Below, piece after piece: positions 24,417 through 30,350 of a stretch of DNA of 30,350 bases. Position 1 is the stretch's first letter; every line of letters starts with the position of its first letter. Under the pieces are notes generated by a model. That model searched no databases. It was not told where the DNA came from and saw only the letters and a program-made list of their open reading frames with translations. The position numbers and the translations under genes were made by a program. Origin of the DNA: an uncultured Lachnospiraceae bacterium (lineage in GTDB: Bacteria > Bacillota > Clostridia > Lachnospirales > Lachnospiraceae); the NCBI GenBank assembly GCA_910584325.1, contig CAJTZH010000029.1, positions 1 through 30,350 of the forward strand, in the 5' to 3' direction.

Positions 24417-24466
24417 CATACTTTAGGTATGTAATTAAATTATCATATCAGCGGTATGTTTGTCAA
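24417..24466 (-). promoter_or_regulatory. tetR promoter with two palindromic operators
   Basis: On the minus strand TTGACA (24461-24466) and GATAAT (24439-24444) are 16 bp apart. CATATCAGCGGTATG (24444-24458) fills the spacer, and CATACTTTAGGTATG (24417-24431) lies 12 bp further downstream. Both share CATAY....GGTATG. Confidence 0.75.
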
Positions 24467-24483
24467 GGTATTATATCATTTTC

Positions 24484-25596
24484 CTATATTTCTATTAGCA
24501 AATGAACTTCACTGGATTTATTTTCTGATACAATAAACGGAACTCTGCCGTTAAATAACAAATCTTTTATAACCACATTGTGCGGATGATGATACCTGTT
24601 ATTTATTCCTGCTGATATAATAAAGTAAGCATCTATTTTTGACAATTCCTTATTATAATTGTATTGTGAACCATGATGTGGAATTTGTACACAGCCTATA
24701 CTATCCCAATATTCCTTATACGCATCTGTCAAACTTTTCCACTTATAATTCCCCGAAGCATCATAATCACCCATATATAAACATCCCACCCGATTTAAAC
24801 CGGATGTGCAGCAAAAATTTTTACAATGCTTAAAATCAGATATCTCTTGCCGATTCCCACATTTTTTCATTCCTAAGTATAATGTCATTGAATTTGTATT
24901 AAAAGAACCTTTTACCGCCCTATAAGCTTTTTTATCCTTTTACGTTCATTCCCATTCCCCTTTTCCCAAATTTTATGTAAATCTTCATTGTCCATATTTT
25001 TACCAAATGATTTATTTAATTCATCTTGTAACTGTTTTACTCTGTCTTCCCTTCTAAAATTATATGGTATATACAGCCATTTTTCATATATTTTATTTTC
25101 CTTAACATCATCAGGAAAAATAATCTGTGCAACATTGTCACCAGACGAAACACTTTGCGCATTAATGTTATTTCTAACTTGCATATCAACACCTGTACCG
25201 ACTTGGTACAATGTAGTATTTGAATTTAAGTTCGAAATAGTGTATGGATTTTTTAGGAAATCAGCCGCGAACAGAACTTCTATTCTCATATTTTATCAAA
25301 TTGTACAATTGCAAATACTTGTTATCCTTATCCGTTATTAATGGAAAAAATATCTTTTTGACTTTACAGTGTTCTAATAAGCAAGGTAATCCATTTATAT
25401 GGTCTTCATCCAAATGTGAAATAAATAAAGTGTCAATAATTTCATCCTTCTCAAAATTATTTTTTATACACCCTTCAATTAAATCCTCGTTTTTTGACGA
25501 ACCACAATCATAAATTATATTTATCCTTTTTCTATTGAAAATAAACTGTTCACAATAAAACGCGCCTTGACCTACAGGTAAAAAACTTCGAATCAT
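24484..25596 (-). pseudogene. Metallo-beta-lactamase-fold hydrolase (ComEC-like), frame broken twice
   Basis: Start ATG 25596 follows GGGGAGGG. The frame gives VGQGAFYCEQF, IIYDCGSSK and the metal motif SHLDEDH (H61, D63, D65, H66), stopping at TGA 25261-25263. The protein continues in the +1 frame from about 25260 (NPYTISNLNSN, WLYIPYNFRREDRVKQL) to about 24930. It then returns to the first frame (DKKAYRAVKGSFNTNSMTLY, MGDYDASG, IPHHGSQYNYN) to the stop at 24484. The total of about 370 codons fits one intact MBL protein. A6 runs sit near both frame changes, so sequencing error is possible besides real decay. It is third in line after the RloA- and RloB-like genes. The fold is confident; the partner role is inference. 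Confidence 0.75.
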
Positions 25597-25648
25597 CTTA
25601 ATCCCTCCCCTTTGTAAACGTTATTTTATATTATACTTTTATAAATAG

Positions 25649-26308
25649 TTATGTGTTTCTTTTCATCTTCCCCCTTATCTCCCCTACCAGCTCGTGAACT
25701 TTCGTACATGGGCACATCTCTGACGGCTTAGTTTTTCTCTCCCTGATACATTGCTCATATTTCTGTGATGCAATCTCAATGGCGTTCTCTTCGTTTCCAC
25801 CCCTGCAAAGTTTTCTATATAGATGTTTGTTCGTTTTGGAATACTTTTGCCCGGTCTTCTTCTCATATGTCTTTCCAAACTCAGCACAACAATTACTTGA
25901 TTGACAAATTGTCGGCATTAATCCGAAATATGCATACATCCATATTTCAAAGCATGGGTTTGACCAACCAACGTGAATATCTTTAGATTCTGCTCTACGT
26001 ATAATTTCATCAAAATCTTTTACCTGATCCCTGTCAAAAACAATCCATGGTATACGATATTGTGCTTCAGATGTCATAAATTCCATACATTTATCGATCA
26101 TTTCATTTGTCTTTGTTTGCAGTACACGAATAACTAACCTGCTTTGCATTTCATGCGGAATCTCCTCTTTTAGTCCGTCAAAAAAACATCGTTCCGTTCC
26201 CTGTGTGTCAGTCACAATCAAATAATATCCTAATCGTGGTACTTGTGCGCTTTCTTTCAGCCGCTGCTCTCGTGTTTTTCTATTGCCCGTTCTATCTCCA
26301 CGCCCCAT
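25649..26308 (-). CDS. RloB-like protein (TOPRIM-like)
   Basis: 219 residues from ATG 26308, with AGGAGG 7 nt upstream; a TTG two codons earlier is not preferred. A basic N-terminus precedes YYLIVTDTQGTERCFFDGLK (E39), WIVFDRDQ (D92 and D94, a DxD pair) and SNPCFEIWMYAYFG, the hallmark of the RloB family (PF13707). The E and DxD layout resembles a TOPRIM fold, suggesting a nuclease-type active site. RloB genes typically follow a RloA ATPase, as here (35 bp). Such pairs occur in restriction/anti-phage loci; I recall them as AbiL-type. The biochemical function is not settled. The C-terminus is rich in Cys and Lys. Confidence 0.88.
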   Translation of the reverse strand: MGRGDRTGNRKTREQRLKESAQVPRLGYYLIVTDTQGTERCFFDGLKEEIPHEMQSRLVIRVLQTKTNEMIDKCMEFMTSEAQYRIPWIVFDRDQVKDFDEIIRRAESKDIHVGWSNPCFEIWMYAYFGLMPTICQSSNCCAEFGKTYEKKTGQKYSKTNKHLYRKLCRGGNEENAIEIASQKYEQCIRERKTKPSEMCPCTKVHELVGEIRGKMKRNT

Positions 26309-26343
26309 CGTCAATCCTCCTCAATTCCGTAAATCTTTTCTAT

Positions 26344-27597
26344 TCATCTGTCAAAAATATCAATACTTTTTAAAGCGGGAATTGCTCCATATTTTCCGGA
26401 CAAATAATTCTTTTCATAACTCTCGTCTTTTCTTATTCTGCCTCCATCCTCATCCACAAAATCTGCTAAAGAATATAATGCAGAAATTCCCTCCTCATCT
26501 TTTTCAGTAAACCAAATCTCGTCTCGCCTTAATAGTTGATTCGAAAGCTGCCATGTATCATGCGTTGTAAACACCAATTGCGCATGATTAACATTAATTT
26601 GAGGATTTAAAAACGTTAAAAGAAAATTTCTCACTAGCAAAGGATGTAATCTTGCATTTAACTCATCAATAAAAAATACGCTTCCTTTTTTCAAAACTTC
26701 CTGCAATTCAGGATATAAAGAAAACATTTTTAATGTACCTGCTGATTCTGACCCTAACGGGATTTCCGCCATTTTCTCTGAATGAATCTTTTTATGAAGC
26801 GCATTAATTCTGTATTTTTCTTCCTTTGACTCTCCTTCACTTTGTATTTTCTCTATACGAAAATCTTTAATATGCTCGTCAAAAGATGAAAAATACTCTA
26901 CCACCTTTTTCTGGACTACTCTGTCATTGACAAACCCCTTTGGCAGCCTTCTTGACAAAAATAAATTTGTTACAGCATCCCCAAAATCCGCCAATTCATT
27001 TGCAAAAAACCAATCTCTGACAGCTTTACATTTTTCTATCTTCAATTTTGCACCCAATGATATAACAAGTACCTGTTTTTCCAGTGCTACGGCAATATTA
27101 TCTCTACTGTTTTCAGGCAATCCTGCCAAGTCTAACGTATCCTCTGAACGATAAAATACAGAAGAATATTTTCTTGCCGTTTTAGCTTTCACGTTAAGCC
27201 ATTCCTCCGTAATCCCTTCCAAGCCGACGCAAAAGCCATAATTATAAGATTTTTCAGACTTATCCTGGGGAATGGTAAAATACACTTCAAAACTGGAATC
27301 TGCATTCTCAGATAATTCATCAAACAAAAACGGTGTCGGTCTATACTCATCAAACTTCTCTTCTTCATCACCATATTTAAAAGAATTCACCACATACTCA
27401 GACATATATTCAAAAGCATTGTAAACATTGGACTTCCCGCTTGCATTTGCACCATAAATAGCGGCAACAGGCAAAATCTTTTCATTTCCCATCGAAACTA
27501 CTCTTTCTGAAAATTCTGTCATTTTTGCCGCCGACATATCAAGTGTCGCTTCATCTCTAAACGATTTAAAGTTTTTAAAATTAAATTGGATTAACAT
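26344..27597 (-). CDS. RloA-like AAA family ATPase
   Basis: 417 residues. The ABC/SMC-like fold starts MLIQFNFKNFKSFRDEATLD. Walker A is IYGANASGKSN (49-56), a signature-like LGSESAGTLKMF, Walker B SVFFIDELNARLHP, and the switch His in VFTTHDTWQL. These are all typical of the AAA_15/AAA_21 OLD-like ATPases found with RloB. The central part (about 140-270) is the helical insertion. It is the first gene of the cassette, and its promoter is seen at 27624-27651. All ATPase motifs are intact. Known family role: energy-dependent sensing in phage defence with the partner nuclease. Base composition is A+T-rich compared with the abrB side. Confidence 0.92.
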   Translation of the reverse strand: MLIQFNFKNFKSFRDEATLDMSAAKMTEFSERVVSMGNEKILPVAAIYGANASGKSNVYNAFEYMSEYVVNSFKYGDEEEKFDEYRPTPFLFDELSENADSSFEVYFTIPQDKSEKSYNYGFCVGLEGITEEWLNVKAKTARKYSSVFYRSEDTLDLAGLPENSRDNIAVALEKQVLVISLGAKLKIEKCKAVRDWFFANELADFGDAVTNLFLSRRLPKGFVNDRVVQKKVVEYFSSFDEHIKDFRIEKIQSEGESKEEKYRINALHKKIHSEKMAEIPLGSESAGTLKMFSLYPELQEVLKKGSVFFIDELNARLHPLLVRNFLLTFLNPQINVNHAQLVFTTHDTWQLSNQLLRRDEIWFTEKDEEGISALYSLADFVDEDGGRIRKDESYEKNYLSGKYGAIPALKSIDIFDR

Positions 27598-27623
27598 ATA
27601 ATTTTACCATCCTTCTATTTACT

Positions 27624-27651
27624 ATTATAGCCATTTCAACATAAAATTCAA
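27624..27651 (-). promoter_or_regulatory. Promoter of the RloA-RloB-MBL cassette
   Basis: On the minus strand TTGAAT (27646-27651) and TATAAT (27624-27629) are 16 bp apart, 27 bp before the start codon. A perfect 12-bp palindrome AGTATTAATACT lies upstream at 27681-27692. Confidence 0.7.
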
Positions 27652-27752
27652 CATCTAAATGTGATTTTTTCTCATTTCAAAGTATTAATACTATTAAATT
27701 CAAGATTTATATAAAATGATACACTATCTTTAAATATTTCTACAAAAATTCA

Positions 27753-27804
27753 TTGGACTTCCCCCACTCCAAAAAGTATAATAAGTTATACAAATCATAC
27801 TTTT
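27753..27804 (+). promoter_or_regulatory. abrB promoter with nested palindromes
   Basis: TTGGAC (27753-27758) and TATAAT (27777-27782) are 18 bp apart. GTATAATAAGTTATAC (27776-27791) is a perfect 6+4+6 palindrome over the -10 box, and AAAAGTAT...ATACTTTT (27772-27779, 27797-27804) encloses it. Autoregulation by the AbrB-like protein is likely. Confidence 0.65.
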
Positions 27805-27823
27805 CAAACACAGGAGGCAGCTT

Positions 27824-28048
27824 ATGAAAAAACCAAAAGGGAAATACGCGTGGACCGTTACGGTCGGCGAAAAAGGTCAGATAGTCATACCAAAACAGGC
27901 GCGCGACATCTTTGAAATCAAGCCGGGCGATACGTTAGTCATCTTAGGCGATGAGAAAAGAGGTCTGGCGATTCCGCCTAAAAGCCTGTTTGCCCAATTC
28001 GCTTCCGCAATTTTTGACACCGCCGCAGACAGTGAAGAGGAGGAATAA
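27824..28048 (+). CDS. AbrB/MazE/SpoVT-family DNA-binding regulator
   Basis: 74 residues. The swapped-hairpin domain is clear: YAWTVTVGEKGQIVIPKQAR, DIFEIKPGDTLVILGDEKRG. The short C-terminus is acidic (AADSEEEE). It is a stand-alone regulator, not an antitoxin, as no toxin gene follows. The next gene is a membrane acyltransferase 2 bp later, whose ribosome site GAGGAGG lies within this gene's end, so the two are coupled. Palindromes over its promoter suggest autoregulation. Confidence 0.92.
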   Translation: MKKPKGKYAWTVTVGEKGQIVIPKQARDIFEIKPGDTLVILGDEKRGLAIPPKSLFAQFASAIFDTAADSEEEE

Positions 28049-28050
28049 CC

Positions 28051-29142
28051 ATGAGGAAATACTATCTGGATAATATCCGTTGGTTTACTGTGATACTGGT
28101 ATTGATTTACCATGTGTTTTATATCTTCAACGGCGTCGGCATTCCCGGCGGGATACCGGACGCCAAAAATATTGCCGCGTTTGATACGGCGGCAGCCATT
28201 TTGTACCCGTGGTTTATGGTGCTTTTGTTTCTCATCGCAGGAATCAGCGCAAGGTACGCTTTGCAGAAGCGGACAAACAGACAGTTCCTTTGCGAACGCG
28301 CTGTGAAACTGCTGCTTCCTTCAACATTAGGGTTATTTGTTATTCATTGGATTACAGGATACCTGAATATCAAACTAGGCGGCGGACTTGCCTACATACC
28401 GGCTGCTCTTCTCTATCCCATCTCTGTTATCAGCGGAACCGGACCGTTATGGTTTATTCAGATGTTATTTCTATTTTCGTGTATACTAATACTGCTAAGA
28501 GTGATAGACAAATCCGATAAAATATGGACGGTATGCCGGAAAATGAATCTGCCGGTGATACTGCTTCTTTTTCTTGTTATCTGGGGAGCCTCGCAAATCC
28601 TGAACATGCCGGTTTTAACAATGTACCGCTTCGGCATTTATTTGATATCGTTTCTGATTGGATATTATATTTTTTCACACGAAACCATACAGGAGCAGAT
28701 AGAAAAAATCCGCATTCCCATGTCCTGCCTTGCCATATTAAGCGCAATCCTTTACGCGCTTTATTACGGCGGCACGGATTATACGGCTCCTTCCTGCCTG
28801 CAAAGCATTTTCACAAATTTATATTTATGGATTGTGGTACTTGCCGTAATCGGCTGCGGCAGAAAATATTTTAATAACGAGACCGCGTTTACCCGATATA
28901 TGACAAAATCCAGCTTTGGCATATACATTCTGCATTATCCTGTATTAATGGTTGCCTGCTATGTTCTATGCTATTTTTTTGATTTTCCGGCAATATGCAA
29001 CTATGGTATTGCGCTTATTGTTGAATTTGTAATAACATTTTTGTTATATGAATTGATAAAACGAGTTCCGCTCGCGCGGTATGTCGTCCTTGGGATAAGA
29101 CCACAGGCATCAGAAATAAAACGGAGAAATAATCATGAATAA
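28051..29142 (+). CDS. Membrane acyltransferase (acyltransferase 3 family)
   Basis: 363 residues with about ten membrane helices. The N-terminus MRKYYLDNIRWFTVILVLIYHVFYI has the R/H pattern of acyltransferase family 3, followed by WFMVLLFLIAGISARYAL. GPLWFIQMLFLFSCILILL and SSFGIYILHYPVLMVACYVL are further family segments. Such proteins transfer acyl groups from the cytoplasm to surface sugars, lipids or antibiotics. Which substrate is used is unknown. The pairing with AbrB is common in Lachnospiraceae. Its last 8 bp overlap the start of the response regulator. Confidence 0.9.
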   Translation: MRKYYLDNIRWFTVILVLIYHVFYIFNGVGIPGGIPDAKNIAAFDTAAAILYPWFMVLLFLIAGISARYALQKRTNRQFLCERAVKLLLPSTLGLFVIHWITGYLNIKLGGGLAYIPAALLYPISVISGTGPLWFIQMLFLFSCILILLRVIDKSDKIWTVCRKMNLPVILLLFLVIWGASQILNMPVLTMYRFGIYLISFLIGYYIFSHETIQEQIEKIRIPMSCLAILSAILYALYYGGTDYTAPSCLQSIFTNLYLWIVVLAVIGCGRKYFNNETAFTRYMTKSSFGIYILHYPVLMVACYVLCYFFDFPAICNYGIALIVEFVITFLLYELIKRVPLARYVVLGIRPQASEIKRRNNHE

Positions 29143-29620
29143 AATTTTGTTAATAGATGACGATAAGGACCTTTGCGCATTGATTCAGAAAAACATGCTG
29201 CAGGAAGATATCAGCTCGGACTGCTGTTATTCGGGAAAAGACGGTCTTATAAAATTAAAAGAAAATAAATATCAGCTTGTCATACTCGATGTTATTATGC
29301 CGGGAGATGACGGTTTTGCAATTTTAGAAAAAATCAGGGAGATAAGCAGCCTGCCGGTCCTGATGTTTACATCAAAAGATGACAGTGCTTCTAAAGTACG
29401 CGGATTGAGGACAGGCGAGGACGATTATTTAACAAAGCCTTTTGAAATGGACGAGCTGAAGGCGCGCGATATCTCCCTGATACGCCGCTACACCTATTTT
29501 AATCAAAAAGACGTCTTACCTGAGACAATTATATTCACCTACAAACCAACAAAAAGCAAAATGGACGTTGATTTGCGGAAATTTCCCCGCTATTCCTTAC
29601 AACACCTTTGCATGGCATAA
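29135..29620 (+). pseudogene. OmpR-type response regulator, receiver only, output domain lost
   Basis: 161 residues. The receiver is complete: ILLIDDDKDLCALI (acidic pair), LVILDVIMPGDDGF (phospho-accepting Asp), VLMFTSKDDSASKVRGL and YLTKPFEMDELKA (Lys). The linker LIRRYTYFNQ follows, as in OmpR/PhoB regulators, then about 40 residues (IIFTYKPTKSKMDVDLRKFP) unlike any winged helix, and a stop. The normal family length is about 225. No histidine kinase follows, though an overlapping start with the acyltransferase suggests an old operon. I read this as a truncated gene; a functional single-domain receiver is the alternative. Confidence 0.65.
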
Positions 29621-29654
29621 TACCGACAATTTTTGAAAATGCCAAAAATGGGCG

Positions 29655-29688
29655 CAAAAAAACAGGAAACCTTTTCTTGATTTCCTGT
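29655..29688 (-). terminator. Terminator, minus strand, after the M50-like gene
   Basis: ACAGGAAA (29662-29669) pairs with TTTCCTGT (29681-29688); on the minus strand the stem is followed by a run of seven T. It lies about 100 bp past the stop of the minus-strand gene at 29790. Confidence 0.7.
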
Positions 29689-29789
29689 CTTAGTGTGCCG
29701 TTCTGTATGTATGGCGGTTATTCAGTTTTTAACTGGTTGCAATTCTACAAACTGGAATTTATAGATTAACGTTCTATTGGTTATCTATT

Positions 29790-30320
29790 TTATACCTCAA
29801 ATGTAACTGCGCTCCAATAGTTTTGCACAATCTTTTTCTTCCAAGCAAAAAAAACACAACTAACCAAAAGCGTAATAGCACCCAACACCACTATCCAAGG
29901 GGCTATACCAGAAGATACTATAAACTTTGACACATCATCTCCTGCGGGTGCCATGTCAAACAAATATAATATAGGAACAAAAATCCATGAACCGATAGCT
30001 CCTATTGGCATAACCAAAGCGATAAAAGAGAAAATTCTATAAAATTGATTAACACTTGTACTTCTATAAAACATCATATACGCTATAGATAATAGAACTG
30101 GCAATAGCATACCAGCAATATTAAAAAGCGATAATGACGTTTCTGTAAATACGCCACCATCATAATTCATATACGCTTCAAAAATGCTGAATTTCGTTAT
30201 TTTTGCACCACAAAGTATAGCCACCAGAGAATGTCCCGCCTCGTGCAAGATGATATATGCAGGAACGCTGAATATAAGACTTATAAATAAAAATATAATT
30301 TTTTTTACTTTTTGATTCAT
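29790..30320 (-). CDS. Small membrane metallopeptidase-like protein (HEAGH)
   Basis: 176 residues from ATG 30320, with a G-rich ribosome site (GGGGTGG) 8 nt upstream; an in-frame GTG at 30332 overlaps that site. About five membrane segments. The zinc motif HEAGHSLVAILCGAKITKFSI lies in the first third, as in site-2-protease-like (M50-type) proteins. The second-metal Asp motif of typical M50 enzymes is not evident; GAIGSWIFVPILYLFDMAP near the middle is a weak candidate. It could be an intramembrane protease or a related small family of unknown function. It is A+T-rich and appears as a single-gene unit. Confidence 0.7.
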   Translation of the reverse strand: MNQKVKKIIFLFISLIFSVPAYIILHEAGHSLVAILCGAKITKFSIFEAYMNYDGGVFTETSLSLFNIAGMLLPVLLSIAYMMFYRSTSVNQFYRIFSFIALVMPIGAIGSWIFVPILYLFDMAPAGDDVSKFIVSSGIAPWIVVLGAITLLVSCVFFAWKKKIVQNYWSAVTFEV

Positions 30321-30350
30321 AAATTTTACCACCCCTACAAATCCCGATTT

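Noticed and set aside
24988..25341. 117-codon plus-strand frame opposite the MBL gene
   Set aside because: It is antisense to a clearly coding protein segment and has no ribosome site.
27824..28048. Toxin-antitoxin antitoxin (MazE-like)
   Set aside because: No toxin gene follows; the next gene is a large membrane acyltransferase.
1..30350. CRISPR arrays, rRNA genes, intact insertion sequences or prophage genes
   Set aside because: No regularly spaced repeats, rRNA segments, transposase or phage structural genes were seen on either strand.

Overview
The window reads as chromosome of a low-to-mid G+C anaerobic Firmicute, most likely a Lachnospiraceae-type Clostridium. This rests on family content and style: a GSI-alpha glutamine synthetase with an ANTAR protein, a NusG-II/Gx-transporter pair, an AbrB-acyltransferase pair, DUF3021-LytTR, meso-DAP dehydrogenase, AGGAGG-type ribosome sites and TTGACA/TATAAT promoters. 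No ribosomal RNA is present to fix the species.

Layout. 1-2.2 kb (minus): a nitrogen/wall operon, glnA - ANTAR protein - dapF (cut by the window edge), divergent from a CapA-like lipoprotein gene (2.3-3.5 kb). 3.6-3.8 kb: tRNA-Pro(CGG) with its own promoter, a leader hairpin and a terminator, followed by a decayed acyltransferase gene. 4.4-6.1 kb (minus): an exported phosphodiester-glycosidase-like protein and an anchored partner. 6.1-7.2 kb: a visibly A+T-rich insert with an orphan ORF, a DUF6487 zinc-ribbon protein and a long imperfect inverted repeat. 7.2-9.0 kb (plus): NusG-II protein, Gx transporter, SPL-type radical SAM protein. 9.05-11.5 kb (minus): GH43 glycosidase and ddh. 11.6-12.2 kb: gene fragments. 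12.2-15.0 kb (minus): ABC exporter plus LytTR regulator plus DUF3021 membrane protein. 15.1-18.5 kb (minus): two half-size ABC exporters, probably a heterodimer, divergent from an AraC regulator. 19.5-24.4 kb: alpha/beta hydrolase, TetR regulator, two GNAT acetyltransferases, MFS exporter and its TetR repressor. 24.5-27.6 kb (minus): an A+T-rich cassette of a RloA-like ATPase, a RloB-like protein and a metallo-beta-lactamase-fold protein whose frame is broken twice. 27.8-29.6 kb (plus): AbrB regulator, membrane acyltransferase and a response regulator that has lost its DNA-binding domain. 29.8-30.3 kb (minus): a small HEAGH membrane metallopeptidase.

How the parts fit. Most of the window is ordinary housekeeping and small transport/regulator modules, many with readable promoters and palindromic operators. 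The strongest candidate for an under-described system is the RloA-RloB-MBL cassette (24484-27597). It has an ATPase with intact Walker motifs, a TOPRIM-like partner and a hydrolase in one orientation behind one promoter, inserted between a tetR gene and abrB. RloA/RloB pairs are known in anti-phage contexts; the MBL as third member is the unusual part. Other points worth a look are the pseudo-receiver of the ANTAR protein, the hairpin in the tRNA-Pro leader, and the A+T-rich insert at 6.1-7.2 kb.
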